NCBI RefSeq assembly: GCF_003148495.1
Contig: NZ_QGGH01000003.1
Span: 248,001-312,000 of the forward strand
Length of the DNA: 64,000 nt
Direction of reading: 5' to 3'
From: Mesorhizobium loti
Lineage (GTDB): Bacteria; Pseudomonadota; Alphaproteobacteria; Rhizobiales; Rhizobiaceae
Under the pieces are notes generated by a model. That model was given only the letters and a program-made list of their open reading frames with translations, was not told the origin of the DNA and did no database searches. Within the stretch, counting starts at the first letter, position 1, and each line of letters opens with the position of its first letter. Positions 1-8,390 of this stretch are shown piece by piece. A program made the translations under genes and the position numbers.

Positions 1-1
1 G

Positions 2-1354
2 CCAGTGGAGGCCACGGAAACCTCTCGATCCGCAGTTCCCGAAGAGCCGGTTCATGCCGACCAAACCGATCTCGAGCCCTGGGAGCATGCGGATGCCGCC
101 GCAGGGCCAGCGGAGACGCAAGCGCCGGCAGATGCCGGAGCCAAAGCCGCCGAACCAGAGCTCCCCTATCCCGGTTCGGATGCTCCGCCCAACCGCGCCA
201 AAGCCTTCGACTACAGTTTCGAAGATGCGTCGGCAAAGCGCACCCAGACCGATAGCAGCAAGGCAGAAGCCGAGACACGGGACGACAGAATGGCGCCGGC
301 ACCTCCCCCTGAAAAGCGTGGCGGCCTCAACGGCATCGCTGCCGGCATCATCGGCGGTGTCATCGCGCTGGTCGGCGCCGGCGGGCTGCAGTTTGCCGGC
401 CTGCTCGGCGCACCGGGCTCCGGCGCCAGTGTCTCGCTCGATGGCGTCAATGGTGACATCGCTTCGCTGAAGGCCGAAATCGCCGGCTTGAAGGACTCTG
501 GCGGCAACAGCGATGCAGCGGCCAAGGTGGTCGGCCTGTCCTCGGGCCTGGAGCAGGTCAAGGCCGATGTCGCGGCGCTGAAATCGGCGGTCGAGAAAGG
601 TGGAGCAGGCGACACTGCCGGGGTCGCCGCACTGGGCGACAAGGTCGCGCAGATCGAAACGGCGGTCGCCACGCTCAGCAAGGCCGGCAGCACGGCTCCG
701 GTCGATCTCGGCCCGCTCAACGAAAAACTGGCTGGTCTCGACGCGCAGGTGAAGTCGGCCGGCGAGGCGGCGACGGCACAGGATGGCCGGCTCACCGCGC
801 TGGAGCAGTCGGTGTCGCAGCTTTCCAGCAAGGTCGAGGCGGCGGCAGGACAGCCGAAGATCGCGCTCGCCATCGCCGCGTCGGCGCTCAAGGCGGCGCT
901 CGACCGTGGCGCGCCTTTCTCGGCCGAACTCGAGACCTTTGCCGCGATTTCCCCGGACGCGCCGCAGCTTGCGACCTTGCGTCCCTATGCCGAAAAGGGC
1001 GTTCCGACCCGCGCCGAGATCGCAACGCAAGCGGATGCCGCCGCCAGTGCCATGGTTACTGCTGCGACGCCTGTCGATGAGAATGCCGGCTTCCTGCAGA
1101 ACCTTTTGTCGAGCGCCGAATCGCTGGTCAAGGTCAGGCCGATCGGCGCCGTCGAGGGCGCCGGTGCGCCGGAAACCGTCGCGCGCATGGAGGCGGCGGT
1201 CAATCAGGGCGACTACGCCAAGGCGCTCAGTGAATACGACACGCTGCCGCAAGCCGCCAAGGCCGCCGGCGCCGATTTTGCCGGCAAACTGAAGGCACGC
1301 ATCGAGGTCGAAACCCAAGTCGACGCGCTGATCTCCGGCGCGATGAAGGCATGA
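2..1354 (+). CDS. Mitofilin-like (COG4223-type) inner-membrane protein, 5' end open
   Basis: The frame is open to the left edge of the window. A GTG at position 5 is a possible start, but the real start may lie outside. Numbered from that GTG, an acidic, Ala/Pro/Glu-rich cytoplasmic stretch (about 1-105) precedes one Gly/Ala-rich membrane helix (about 110-135). A heptad-like coiled-coil stretch follows (about 145-280) and then a helical C-terminal region. This is the architecture of the alphaproteobacterial mitofilin-related proteins, which are commonly found beside hemD and hemY. The downstream HemY gene starts 10 bp after the stop, so the two are almost certainly co-transcribed. A role in inner-membrane organisation is inferred from the mitochondrial Mic60 relatives and is not shown by the sequence. 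Confidence 0.8.
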   Translation, partial: PVEATETSRSAVPEEPVHADQTDLEPWEHADAAAGPAETQAPADAGAKAAEPELPYPGSDAPPNRAKAFDYSFEDASAKRTQTDSSKAEAETRDDRMAPAPPPEKRGGLNGIAAGIIGGVIALVGAGGLQFAGLLGAPGSGASVSLDGVNGDIASLKAEIAGLKDSGGNSDAAAKVVGLSSGLEQVKADVAALKSAVEKGGAGDTAGVAALGDKVAQIETAVATLSKAGSTAPVDLGPLNEKLAGLDAQVKSAGEAATAQDGRLTALEQSVSQLSSKVEAAAGQPKIALAIAASALKAALDRGAPFSAELETFAAISPDAPQLATLRPYAEKGVPTRAEIATQADAAASAMVTAATPVDENAGFLQNLLSSAESLVKVRPIGAVEGAGAPETVARMEAAVNQGDYAKALSEYDTLPQAAKAAGADFAGKLKARIEVETQVDALISGAMKA

Positions 1355-1364
1355 GGGCAACACA

Positions 1365-2966
1365 ATGATCCGGCTGCTCGCCTTCCTCATCGTCGTTTTC
1401 GCACTTGGGCTGGGCTTTGCCTGGCTGGCCGACCGGCCAGGCGACATGGTCGTCACCTTCAGCGGCTATCAGTACCAGGTCAGCCTGATGGTGGCGGCGG
1501 TGGCTGTCGTTGCCGTGGTCGCCGCGGTGATGATCCTGTGGTGGCTGCTCAAGTCGCTGTGGAACAGCCCCTACACCATCTCGCGCTATTTCCGGGTGCG
1601 CCGCCGCGACCGCGGCTATCAGGCGCTGTCGACCGGCATGATCGCCGCCGGCGCCGGAGACGGCGCGCTGGCCCGCAAGAAGACCAAGGAAGCCGCCAAG
1701 CTGATCCGCTCCGACCAGGAACCGCTGATCCATCTGCTCGAGGCGCAGGCGTCGCTGCTCGAAGGCGATCATGAAGGCGCGCGGCAGAAATTCGAGAGCA
1801 TGCTCGACGATCCCGAAATGCGGCTGTTGGGTTTGCGCGGGCTCTATCTCGAAGCCGAACGGCTCGGCGACCGCAACGCCGCCCGGCACTATGCCGGCCG
1901 TGCTGCCGCTGTGGCGCCGCAGCTGGCGTGGGCAGCCGAATCGACGCTGGAAGAGCTGACCGCACGCGGCGACTGGGACGGCGCCTTGAAACTGGTCGAC
2001 GCGCAGAAGTCGACACGGCAGATCGAACGCGACGCGGCCACCCGCCGCCGCGCCGTGCTGCTGACCGCCAAGGCGCAGGCGCTTGCCGACAGCGATCCCG
2101 CTGCCGCCAGAACCGCGGCGATCGAGGCAAACCGGCTGCGACCGGACTTCGCGCCCGCCGCCGTTGCAGCCGCCGCCGCGCTGTTCAAGCAGAACGACGT
2201 GCGCAAGGGCTCAAAGATCCTCGAGGCGGCGTGGAAGGCCGAGCCGCATCCGGAGGTCGCCGAACTCTATACCCATGCCAGACCGGGCGACGCCGTGCTC
2301 GACCGCCTCAACCGGGCGAAGAAGCTGCAGGAGATGAAGAAGAACCACGCCGAGTCGTCGATGACGGTGGCGCGCGCCGCACTCGACGCGCAGGATTTCT
2401 CGACCGCCCGCCGCGAGGCCGAGGCCGCGATCCGGATGGATCGCCGCGAGGGCGCCTATCTGCTGCTCGCCGACATCGAGGAGGCCGAGACCGGCGACCA
2501 GGGCAAGGTGCGGCAACTGCTGTCGAGGGCGGTGCGGGCGCCGCGCGATCCGGCCTGGGTCGCCGACGGCGTGGTGTCCGAACGTTGGGCGCCGGTGTCA
2601 CCGATTACCGGCCGGCTCGATGCCTTCGAATGGCGCGCGCCGATGGAGCGTCTCGGCCAGTTGATCGACAGCCATGAGGATGCACCAGCCAGCGCGGCGC
2701 CGGTCATTGAAGCACTGGCAAAGCCGATAAGCGGAAAAAAGCCGGCCGAGGTGATCGATGACGCCGGTCAGGGCGAGGCAGGCGGCAGGGACGCCGAGAG
2801 CCACGAGGATCATGTCAAGCCAATCACGGCGGCGGCCTTCGCCGCGGTGCCGACCGATGCCGAGGCTGTCGAGCCGGCCGAGGAGCTTGCACGGCTGCCG
2901 GACGATCCCGGCGTCGATCCGGACGAGGAAGCGGAAAAATCGCCGCGCCGGTTTCGGCTGTTTTGA
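1365..2966 (+). CDS. HemY-family membrane protein with TPR repeats
   Basis: The 533-residue product starts with two membrane helices (about residues 1-22 and 40-65), the typical HemY N-terminal module. A long alpha-helical region with TPR-like segments follows (for example around 100-190 and 240-340), ending in an acidic, low-complexity tail. Proteobacterial HemY proteins of this type sit beside haem-biosynthesis genes. They are not the protoporphyrinogen oxidase called HemY in Bacillus, and their biochemical role remains unclear. The gene lies 10 bp behind the mitofilin-like gene, the usual alphaproteobacterial order. Family confidence is high and function confidence is low. Confidence 0.87.
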   Translation: MIRLLAFLIVVFALGLGFAWLADRPGDMVVTFSGYQYQVSLMVAAVAVVAVVAAVMILWWLLKSLWNSPYTISRYFRVRRRDRGYQALSTGMIAAGAGDGALARKKTKEAAKLIRSDQEPLIHLLEAQASLLEGDHEGARQKFESMLDDPEMRLLGLRGLYLEAERLGDRNAARHYAGRAAAVAPQLAWAAESTLEELTARGDWDGALKLVDAQKSTRQIERDAATRRRAVLLTAKAQALADSDPAAARTAAIEANRLRPDFAPAAVAAAAALFKQNDVRKGSKILEAAWKAEPHPEVAELYTHARPGDAVLDRLNRAKKLQEMKKNHAESSMTVARAALDAQDFSTARREAEAAIRMDRREGAYLLLADIEEAETGDQGKVRQLLSRAVRAPRDPAWVADGVVSERWAPVSPITGRLDAFEWRAPMERLGQLIDSHEDAPASAAPVIEALAKPISGKKPAEVIDDAGQGEAGGRDAESHEDHVKPITAAAFAAVPTDAEAVEPAEELARLPDDPGVDPDEEAEKSPRRFRLF

Positions 2967-3004
2967 ACTGGGCCGGCCGTCAGCCCCCTCTGACTCAAGG
3001 AGAT

Positions 3005-3055
3005 AGAGCACGATGTCGTCCGAAAACCGCTTCACACTTTTCGGCATCATGCTCT
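3005..3055. repeat. Short palindromic intergenic repeat (REP-like)
   Basis: A 51-bp imperfect palindrome. The outer arms pair AGAGCACGATG with CATCATGCTCT, and the inner arms pair CCGAAAACCG with TTTTCGG. From memory, this AGAGCATGATG...CCGAAAA unit is a frequent intergenic element in Mesorhizobium and related genomes. It sits between HemY and the TerB-like gene and could act as an mRNA-stabilising hairpin or an attenuator. Confidence 0.65.
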
Positions 3056-3068
3056 GAGGAATGGACTT

Positions 3069-3548
3069 ATGTTTGAACGCGTTCTGTCATTTCTCAGGGA
3101 TTTGCCGGCCGGCGCCGACACGCATGCCAGCACGGACGATCCGCGCATCGCGGCCTCGGCGCTTCTCTACCATGTGATGAATGCCGATGGTGTGCGCCAG
3201 GATGTCGAGTGGGAGCGGTTCAAGGCGGTACTGGCGGAGAGCTACTCGATCAGCGGCGCCGAACTCGAAGCGCTCGTCGCCGCCGGCGAGCGGGCCGACA
3301 ATGAGGCGATCGATCTCTATGCCTTCACCAGTGTCTTGAAGCGCCATCTCGATGCCGATGCGCGCAAGGCCTTCATCGGCCTGATGTGGGAGATCGTCTA
3401 TGCCGATGGCGAGCTGCACGAGCTGGAGGATAACACCGTCTGGCGCGTCGCCGAGCTGATCGGCGTCGAACGCCGCGACCGCGTCGAGGCGCGCCGCAAG
3501 GCGGCGGCGCACGCGCCCGGCGCCACCGGAACATCGAGCGACGAATAG
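3069..3548 (+). CDS. TerB-family (tellurite-resistance TerB-like) protein
   Basis: A 159-residue all-helical, acidic protein. The two repeats with LLYHVMNADGVRQDVEWERF (about 35-54) and GLMWEIVYADGELHELED (about 101-118) carry the conserved acidic D-G-x-x-x-x-E metal-binding style motif of the TerB/DjlA family. The length matches the single-domain rhizobial family (COG4103 type). Despite the family name, a link to tellurite is not implied, because such stand-alone proteins are widespread and uncharacterised. It follows HemY after a palindromic repeat and precedes the amidotransferase by 18 bp, so it may form a unit with the latter. Confidence 0.8.
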   Translation: MFERVLSFLRDLPAGADTHASTDDPRIAASALLYHVMNADGVRQDVEWERFKAVLAESYSISGAELEALVAAGERADNEAIDLYAFTSVLKRHLDADARKAFIGLMWEIVYADGELHELEDNTVWRVAELIGVERRDRVEARRKAAAHAPGATGTSSDE

Positions 3549-3566
3549 ACGGGATTTCGCCTACCC

Positions 3567-4283
3567 ATGCCGCGCCAAACGAGTTCGAAGCCCAAAATCC
3601 TGATCGTGCTGCATCAGGAGAATTCGAGCCCCGGACGTGTCGGCCACATGCTTCTGGAGGAGGGCTTCGATCTCGACATCCGCCGGCCGCCGCTGGGCGA
3701 CACCTTGCCGGAAACGCTGGACGGCCATGCCGGCACGGTGGTGTTCGGCGGCCCGATGAGCGCCAATGACGATGACGAGTTCGTCCGCCGCGAGACCAAC
3801 TGGCTGGAAATACCGCTCAAGGAGAACCGGCCGTTCCTCGGCATCTGCCTTGGCGCGCAGATGCTGGCCAATCATCTCGGCGGCAAGGTCGAGGGGCATG
3901 GCGAAGGGCTGGTCGAGATCGGCTGGTACAAGCTGAAGGCGACCGAAGCCGGCAAGCAACTGATGCACTGGCCTGAGATGGTCTATCAGTTCCACCGCGA
4001 GGGCTTTTCGCTGCCCAGGGACGCGACGCTGCTGGCGACGGCCGAGACCTATCCCAACCAGGCCTTCCGCTATGGCGACAATGCCTGGGGCATCCAGTTC
4101 CATGGCGAGTTGACCAGGGTGATGATGCAGCGCTGGGTGGTGCGCGGCGCGCATCGCTTCGAGTTGCCGGGCGCGCAGCCCGGCCGCGATCATCTCGGCG
4201 GCCGGCTGATCTGGGACATGCATCTCAAGCGCTGGCTGGACGAATTCCTGCGGGTGATTTTCGGCAAGCCGGCAGCGCGATAA
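3567..4283 (+). CDS. Class I glutamine amidotransferase (GMP-synthase-like GATase domain)
   Basis: The 238-residue product is a single class I glutaminase domain. The nucleophile elbow reads FLGICLGAQM (about residues 90-99), with Cys94 as the presumed nucleophile. The catalytic His lies in the WGIQFHGE segment (about 173-180), followed by the expected acidic residue. No synthetase domain is attached, so it resembles the stand-alone GuaA-like amidotransferases often annotated next to transport or amine genes. The acceptor of the released ammonia cannot be deduced here. The start ATG at 3567 is 18 bp after the TerB stop. It is convergent with the MFS gene, with only 2 bp between the stops. Confidence 0.85.
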   Translation: MPRQTSSKPKILIVLHQENSSPGRVGHMLLEEGFDLDIRRPPLGDTLPETLDGHAGTVVFGGPMSANDDDEFVRRETNWLEIPLKENRPFLGICLGAQMLANHLGGKVEGHGEGLVEIGWYKLKATEAGKQLMHWPEMVYQFHREGFSLPRDATLLATAETYPNQAFRYGDNAWGIQFHGELTRVMMQRWVVRGAHRFELPGAQPGRDHLGGRLIWDMHLKRWLDEFLRVIFGKPAAR

Positions 4284-4285
4284 GG

Positions 4286-5524
4286 TCAGTTTCGCCCGTT
4301 GAGGTGGCGGACCTTACGCAGTTGCGGGAACAGCACCATCCACAGGCCGGCGACGACGATGGCGCCGACGCCGCCGACCACCACGGCCGGCACGGTGCCG
4401 ATCAGCGCCGCCATGGTACCGGCGCGGAATTCGCCCAGTTCGTTGGAGGCGCCGACGAAGACTTGGTTGACGGCATTAACACGGCCACGCACGTGGTCGG
4501 GCGTCCACAGCTGGATCAGAGTCTCCCTGATGTAGACGCTGAACATGTCGGTGGCGCCAAGGAAGGCAAGGGCGACGATCGACAGCCAGGTGATGGTCGA
4601 CAGGCCGAACAGCACGGTGAAGGCGCCGAACGATGCGGCGGAAGCCAGCATGATTATGCCGGCGTGGTTGCGGAGCGGATGCCCGGCCAGCCAGATCGCG
4701 ACGCAAATGGCGCCGACGCTGGGCGCCGAGCGCAGCAGGCCGAGCCCCCAGGGACCGAGCTGGAGGATGTCGCGCGCGTAGACCGGCAGCAGCGCCGAGG
4801 CGCCGGACAGGAGCACGGCGAACAGATCGAGCGAGATGGCGCCCAGCACGATCTTCTCGCTCCAGATATAGCTGAACCCGCCTAACAGGTGCTGCATGGT
4901 CGGCTTTTCCGTCTCCGTGCGCTGCGACGGCTTCGGGATGGTGAAGATCAGCAGCCCGGACACAAGCATCAGGACAGCGGCGGTGCCGTAGGCCACTTCC
5001 GGCGAAACGCCGTAGAGCAGGCCGCCGGCGACCGGGCCAACGATGGTCGCCGTCTGCCAGGCCGATGAATTCCAGGCGATGGCGTTGGCGAAATCCTCCG
5101 ATGGCACCAGATTGGCGAACAGCGAGGCCGAGGCCGGGCCGAAGAAGGCGCGGGCGACACCGAACATGGCGAGTACGGCGAAGATCGGCAGCGGTCCACT
5201 GATACCGCGCAGCGCCAAGAGCAGCAGCGCCAGCGCGCAGATTGCTTCCACCACCACCGCCAGCGCCATGATCAGGCGGCGGCCGAAGCGGTCGGCGACG
5301 ACCCCGGTGACCAGCACCAGTAGCAGCGACGGCAGGAACTGGACGATGCCGACCAGGCCGAGATCGAGCGGGTCACGGGTCAAATCGTACATCTGCCAGC
5401 CGACCGCGACGGACACGATCATGGTGGCGAAGGTGGTGAGGAAGCGCGCCGCCCAATAGCTCAGGAAGGAGCGGTGGCGGAACGCGGCATAGCGCTGGTC
5501 CGGCGAGGTTTGTGCTGATGTCAT
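4286..5524 (-). CDS. MFS transporter (EntS/DHA3-like)
   Basis: A 412-residue integral membrane protein with about 12 hydrophobic segments. An early loop carries the MFS signature GVVADRFGRRLIM (about 74-86). The N-terminal YAAFRHRSFLSYWAARFLTTF pattern and overall composition resemble the enterobactin exporter (EntS/DHA3) group of drug and siderophore exporters. Substrate and direction are not determinable; export of a small molecule is the default reading. The gene is transcribed alone and leftward. The aminotransferase gene, on the same strand, lies 160 bp upstream. Confidence 0.85.
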   Translation of the reverse strand: MTSAQTSPDQRYAAFRHRSFLSYWAARFLTTFATMIVSVAVGWQMYDLTRDPLDLGLVGIVQFLPSLLLVLVTGVVADRFGRRLIMALAVVVEAICALALLLLALRGISGPLPIFAVLAMFGVARAFFGPASASLFANLVPSEDFANAIAWNSSAWQTATIVGPVAGGLLYGVSPEVAYGTAAVLMLVSGLLIFTIPKPSQRTETEKPTMQHLLGGFSYIWSEKIVLGAISLDLFAVLLSGASALLPVYARDILQLGPWGLGLLRSAPSVGAICVAIWLAGHPLRNHAGIIMLASAASFGAFTVLFGLSTITWLSIVALAFLGATDMFSVYIRETLIQLWTPDHVRGRVNAVNQVFVGASNELGEFRAGTMAALIGTVPAVVVGGVGAIVVAGLWMVLFPQLRKVRHLNGRN

Positions 5525-5684
5525 GGAGTGAGGCCCCGTTGCGATGGCATCGGCCGGCGGGGCACTTCCCGGATGGGTGCTGTTCCGACCAATGGAACTT
5601 CTAGTAAAGTTCGCCGCGGATATGCGTTAAAATCAGTGCTGGATCAAGGAATTTTCAGCCTGCTCCATCGCCCGCACGGGGAAG

Positions 5685-6785
5685 TTACTGCCTCAGCGCG
5701 GCGGAAATGGCGTCGAGGCCGCCGCTCAATTCGGCTTCCGTCGGCCAGCCAAAGCCGACGCGGAAGAAGCGCTTCTCCATTTCGAACCAGTGGCCGGGTC
5801 CGACATAGGTGCCGTGGTTCTCCACCAGGTTCACATAGAACCGGTCGAGGTCGAAGCCGGGATCGACATTCAGGCGGGGGAAACCTACGACGCCACCTTC
5901 GGGCCGAACCCAGTCGACCAGTGGCTCGCGGTCGATCCAGGCCTGGACGCTGTCGCGGCGTTTGGCCATTTCGGGCAGCAGCGTCGCCAGGAAGGCGTCC
6001 CGGCGCTCAAGCATGCCGCGCGCAATGCCTTCATCGATGACGCTGCCGCAGACGCCGATCTGCTCCTTGGCGGCGAGAAATTTCTCCTGAAGCGCCGCAT
6101 CCCTGGTGACCAGCCAGCCGATGCGGATGCCGGGAATACCGAAAGCCTTGGACAGCGATGAGACGCTGATCGCCTTCGGGCTGAGCGATGCCGCCGACGG
6201 CAGGCGGCGGCCGTAGGAGAGGTCGCGGTAGGTCTCGTCAACCAGCAGACGGCAGTTCCTGCTTTCCGCGAGCGCCACCAGCTCATCGAGCTCGGTTCGG
6301 CTCATCATCGTGCCGGTCGGGTTGTGCGGGCAGGTGACGCTGATCAGTTTCGTGTTCGGCTGTATCGCCGCCTTGACGCGTTCGACATCGATGGCGAAGC
6401 CTTCTTCGAAGGCCAGGTCGACAAAGCTGATGGCGCAGCCGATCGCCCTTGGGGTTTCGATGTTGGTGGCGTAGTTGGGCCTGATGACGACGAGATGGTC
6501 GTCCGCCGACAAGAGCGAGGTCGAGATGATGAACAGCGCGCCGGCGGCACCGGCGGTGACCAGGACATCGTCAGGCGAAGTGCCGGCGTCCTGCGCCGAT
6601 ATCAGCGCGCGCAAATCCTTGTCGCCGCGATGCTCGCCATAGAAAAGCGTGAGATCAGGCAGTGACAGGCCGATGTCCGAGAGTTTCTGGTCGGCGATCG
6701 AACTTTCGGAGAGATTGTAGCGGATGCGGTCGTAGCCGTATTCCTCCGGCGCCTCTTTCTCGATCACCATCCTGGTGTAGTTCAT
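5685..6785 (-). CDS. PLP-dependent aminotransferase, class I/II
   Basis: The 366-residue protein shows the fold-type I aminotransferase landmarks. These are the PNYATN phosphate region (about 103), the CPHNPTGTM loop (152-160), the VDETYRDLSYG aspartate/tyrosine segment (182-192), and the Schiff-base lysine in SVSSLSKAFGIPGIRIGW (Lys213). The start at 6785 is chosen over an in-frame start 84 bp upstream. A GGGGGGA-rich ribosome-binding site lies just before it, and the family homology begins at MNYTRM. The substrate is unknown. An amino acid/2-oxo acid transamination or a beta-C-S lyase-like reaction is possible. There is no operon partner. Confidence 0.87.
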   Translation of the reverse strand: MNYTRMVIEKEAPEEYGYDRIRYNLSESSIADQKLSDIGLSLPDLTLFYGEHRGDKDLRALISAQDAGTSPDDVLVTAGAAGALFIISTSLLSADDHLVVIRPNYATNIETPRAIGCAISFVDLAFEEGFAIDVERVKAAIQPNTKLISVTCPHNPTGTMMSRTELDELVALAESRNCRLLVDETYRDLSYGRRLPSAASLSPKAISVSSLSKAFGIPGIRIGWLVTRDAALQEKFLAAKEQIGVCGSVIDEGIARGMLERRDAFLATLLPEMAKRRDSVQAWIDREPLVDWVRPEGGVVGFPRLNVDPGFDLDRFYVNLVENHGTYVGPGHWFEMEKRFFRVGFGWPTEAELSGGLDAISAALRQ

Positions 6786-6981
6786 GGCTTCCCCCCAAAG
6801 ACCTTGTCGGCCCCATCCAAGCCATAAAAACATGAAGCCTGCCAAGGCGGATTCGCCGGCAGGTTCCAATCAATCTATTGGCTCAGGGCCGAATTAGGTC
6901 TTTGCTTCAGGCAGGTCGTTGTCCCAAAAGCGCTGCGCACCCTTGGGTCAAGCCCAAGGGCATGCTTTTGGGCGACATGCC

Positions 6982-7443
6982 TCAGGCTGAAACCTTGGCC
7001 TTCCTGCCCTTGACAGGTGCCTTCACGGGGGCGGCCTTGCGGCCGAGGCCGATCGACTTCGCCAGCAGCGAGCGCGAGGCCGCGTAGTTGGGGGCGACCA
7101 TCGGATAGTCCGACGGCAAGCCCCACTTGGCGCGATAGGCGTCCGGCGTCAGGCCGAAATGCACACCGAGGTGACGCTTCAGCGATTTGAACTTCTTGCC
7201 GTCCTCGAGGCAGATGATGAAATCGGGCGTCACCGACTTCTTGGGATTGACCGCCGGGACCAGGGGCGCAGCCACCGGAACCACCGGCTTGCCGAGCCCG
7301 CTTATCGAGGTGCTGACGCTGGCGATGAGGTCGGCCAGGCCGGAGGCGGGCAACCGGTTCTTCTCGACGTAAGCGGACACGATGTGAGCGGTCAGCTCGA
7401 GCAGGTCGATGTCTTTACGGGCACTGTTGCTATCGTCGGTCAC
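6982..7443 (-). CDS. MucR/Ros-family zinc-finger-type transcriptional regulator
   Basis: A 153-residue protein with a helical N-terminal oligomerisation region (about 10-45) and a Ros/MucR DNA-binding domain (about 72-140). The latter carries the hallmark DYPMVAPNYA segment (115-124) and a Lys/Arg-rich tail. The zinc site reads C78-x2-D81-x9-H91-x3-H95, so the second cysteine of canonical Ros is an aspartate. MucR proteins are global rhizobial regulators of exopolysaccharide, motility and symbiosis genes, and they bind AT-rich DNA. The upstream region contains an AAATCG/CGATTT inverted repeat. The genus usually has several paralogues, so no symbol is given. Confidence 0.92.
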   Translation of the reverse strand: MTDDSNSARKDIDLLELTAHIVSAYVEKNRLPASGLADLIASVSTSISGLGKPVVPVAAPLVPAVNPKKSVTPDFIICLEDGKKFKSLKRHLGVHFGLTPDAYRAKWGLPSDYPMVAPNYAASRSLLAKSIGLGRKAAPVKAPVKGRKAKVSA

Positions 7444-7474
7444 TCTATTTCTCCGTCTACAGCGAATGACCTGA

Positions 7475-7490
7475 AAATCGGATTCGATTT
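7475..7490. promoter_or_regulatory. Inverted repeat upstream of the MucR-family gene
   Basis: AAATCG and CGATTT form a perfect 6-bp inverted repeat separated by GATT. It lies 32-47 bp upstream of the start codon of the regulator, a position suited to autoregulation, which is usual in this family. The surrounding 7590-7660 stretch is also markedly AT-rich. The operator role is inferred. Confidence 0.35.
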
Positions 7491-7659
7491 CCGGAAAGGA
7501 TCATGCGCGAAATCAAAAATGCTATGGCGTCCGTCGTGCGTCCACGGGACGAATGGCGTTGTTGTGGCGCGGAATTCCTAGTCGGCAAATCTGCGTAATG
7601 CAATGACTTGGTGTCATATCACACGTTATTTTGAACAACTATATTAAACAATAACAGTA

Positions 7660-8379
7660 TCAAACTATCAGTGCCTTGTCGCGCCACAAACGAAATCCGC
7701 CTTCGAACGCACGTGTGTTGTCGCCGCGCCTGGAGTCGGCGGGCAATTCATCGAGCTTGTCGACATTGCCGCCGCCAATGACGACATAGTCAGGCTGCAG
7801 GGCGGCGCGAAGCCGGTCGACGACGTCGAAGACATATTTGCGCCATTTCTTCTTGCCGCGCTCTTCGAGGCCGCGCTCGCCGACATAATCCTCGAAACTC
7901 TTGCCTTTCTTGTAGGGCAGGTGTGCAAGTTCCATCGGCTGGGCGACGTTGTCGGCAATCATCGCTGCACCAAGGCCAGTGCCGAGCCCGAGGAAAAGCA
8001 TGCGTCCTCCCTCATAGCTGCCGATGGCCTGCATCAGCGCGTCATTGACCACCTTCACCGGTTTGCCGAATGCACCTGCGAAGTCAAATCCAGCCCAACC
8101 CGCGCCGAGATTGGCGGGGTCGGTCAGCGGCCTGTTGTGATTGACCGGGCCGGGATAGCCCATCGAGACGACATCGTAAGGCAGGCCCTCGGCAAGCTTC
8201 TTCACCGCATCGATCATCTGCTGCGGCGTCAGGCCCGGTCCGGAGTCGGCGCGGCGCTCTTCGCCGCCGGCACTGGTCAGGATCTTGACGTGCGAGCCGC
8301 CAATATCGATCGAGAGCACGATCTTCTCAGCGCCCGATGTCTCAATACCCAACGTTGGTTGCTTCACCGCCTTGGCCAT
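7660..8379 (-). CDS. ROK-family glucokinase, polyphosphate-glucokinase-like
   Basis: The 239-residue product has the ROK/ASKHA phosphate-1 motif LSIDIGGSHVK near the N-terminus. It also has the catalytic-loop region VVNDALMQAIG, a glycine-rich FLGLGTGLGAAM, and the C-terminal PDYVVIGGGNVDKL. It lacks the CxCGxxGC zinc motif of ordinary ROK sugar kinases, and its size and motif spacing recall polyphosphate glucokinase (PPGK). The expected reaction is glucose to glucose-6-phosphate, perhaps with polyphosphate as donor. The start at 8379 is preceded by GAGAGGGGA. It is the last gene of the glucoamylase-gnd-zwf operon, 11 bp after zwf, so it would link released glucose to G6PDH. Confidence 0.85.
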   Translation of the reverse strand: MAKAVKQPTLGIETSGAEKIVLSIDIGGSHVKILTSAGGEERRADSGPGLTPQQMIDAVKKLAEGLPYDVVSMGYPGPVNHNRPLTDPANLGAGWAGFDFAGAFGKPVKVVNDALMQAIGSYEGGRMLFLGLGTGLGAAMIADNVAQPMELAHLPYKKGKSFEDYVGERGLEERGKKKWRKYVFDVVDRLRAALQPDYVVIGGGNVDKLDELPADSRRGDNTRAFEGGFRLWRDKALIV

Positions 8380-8390
8380 CGTGTCCCCTC

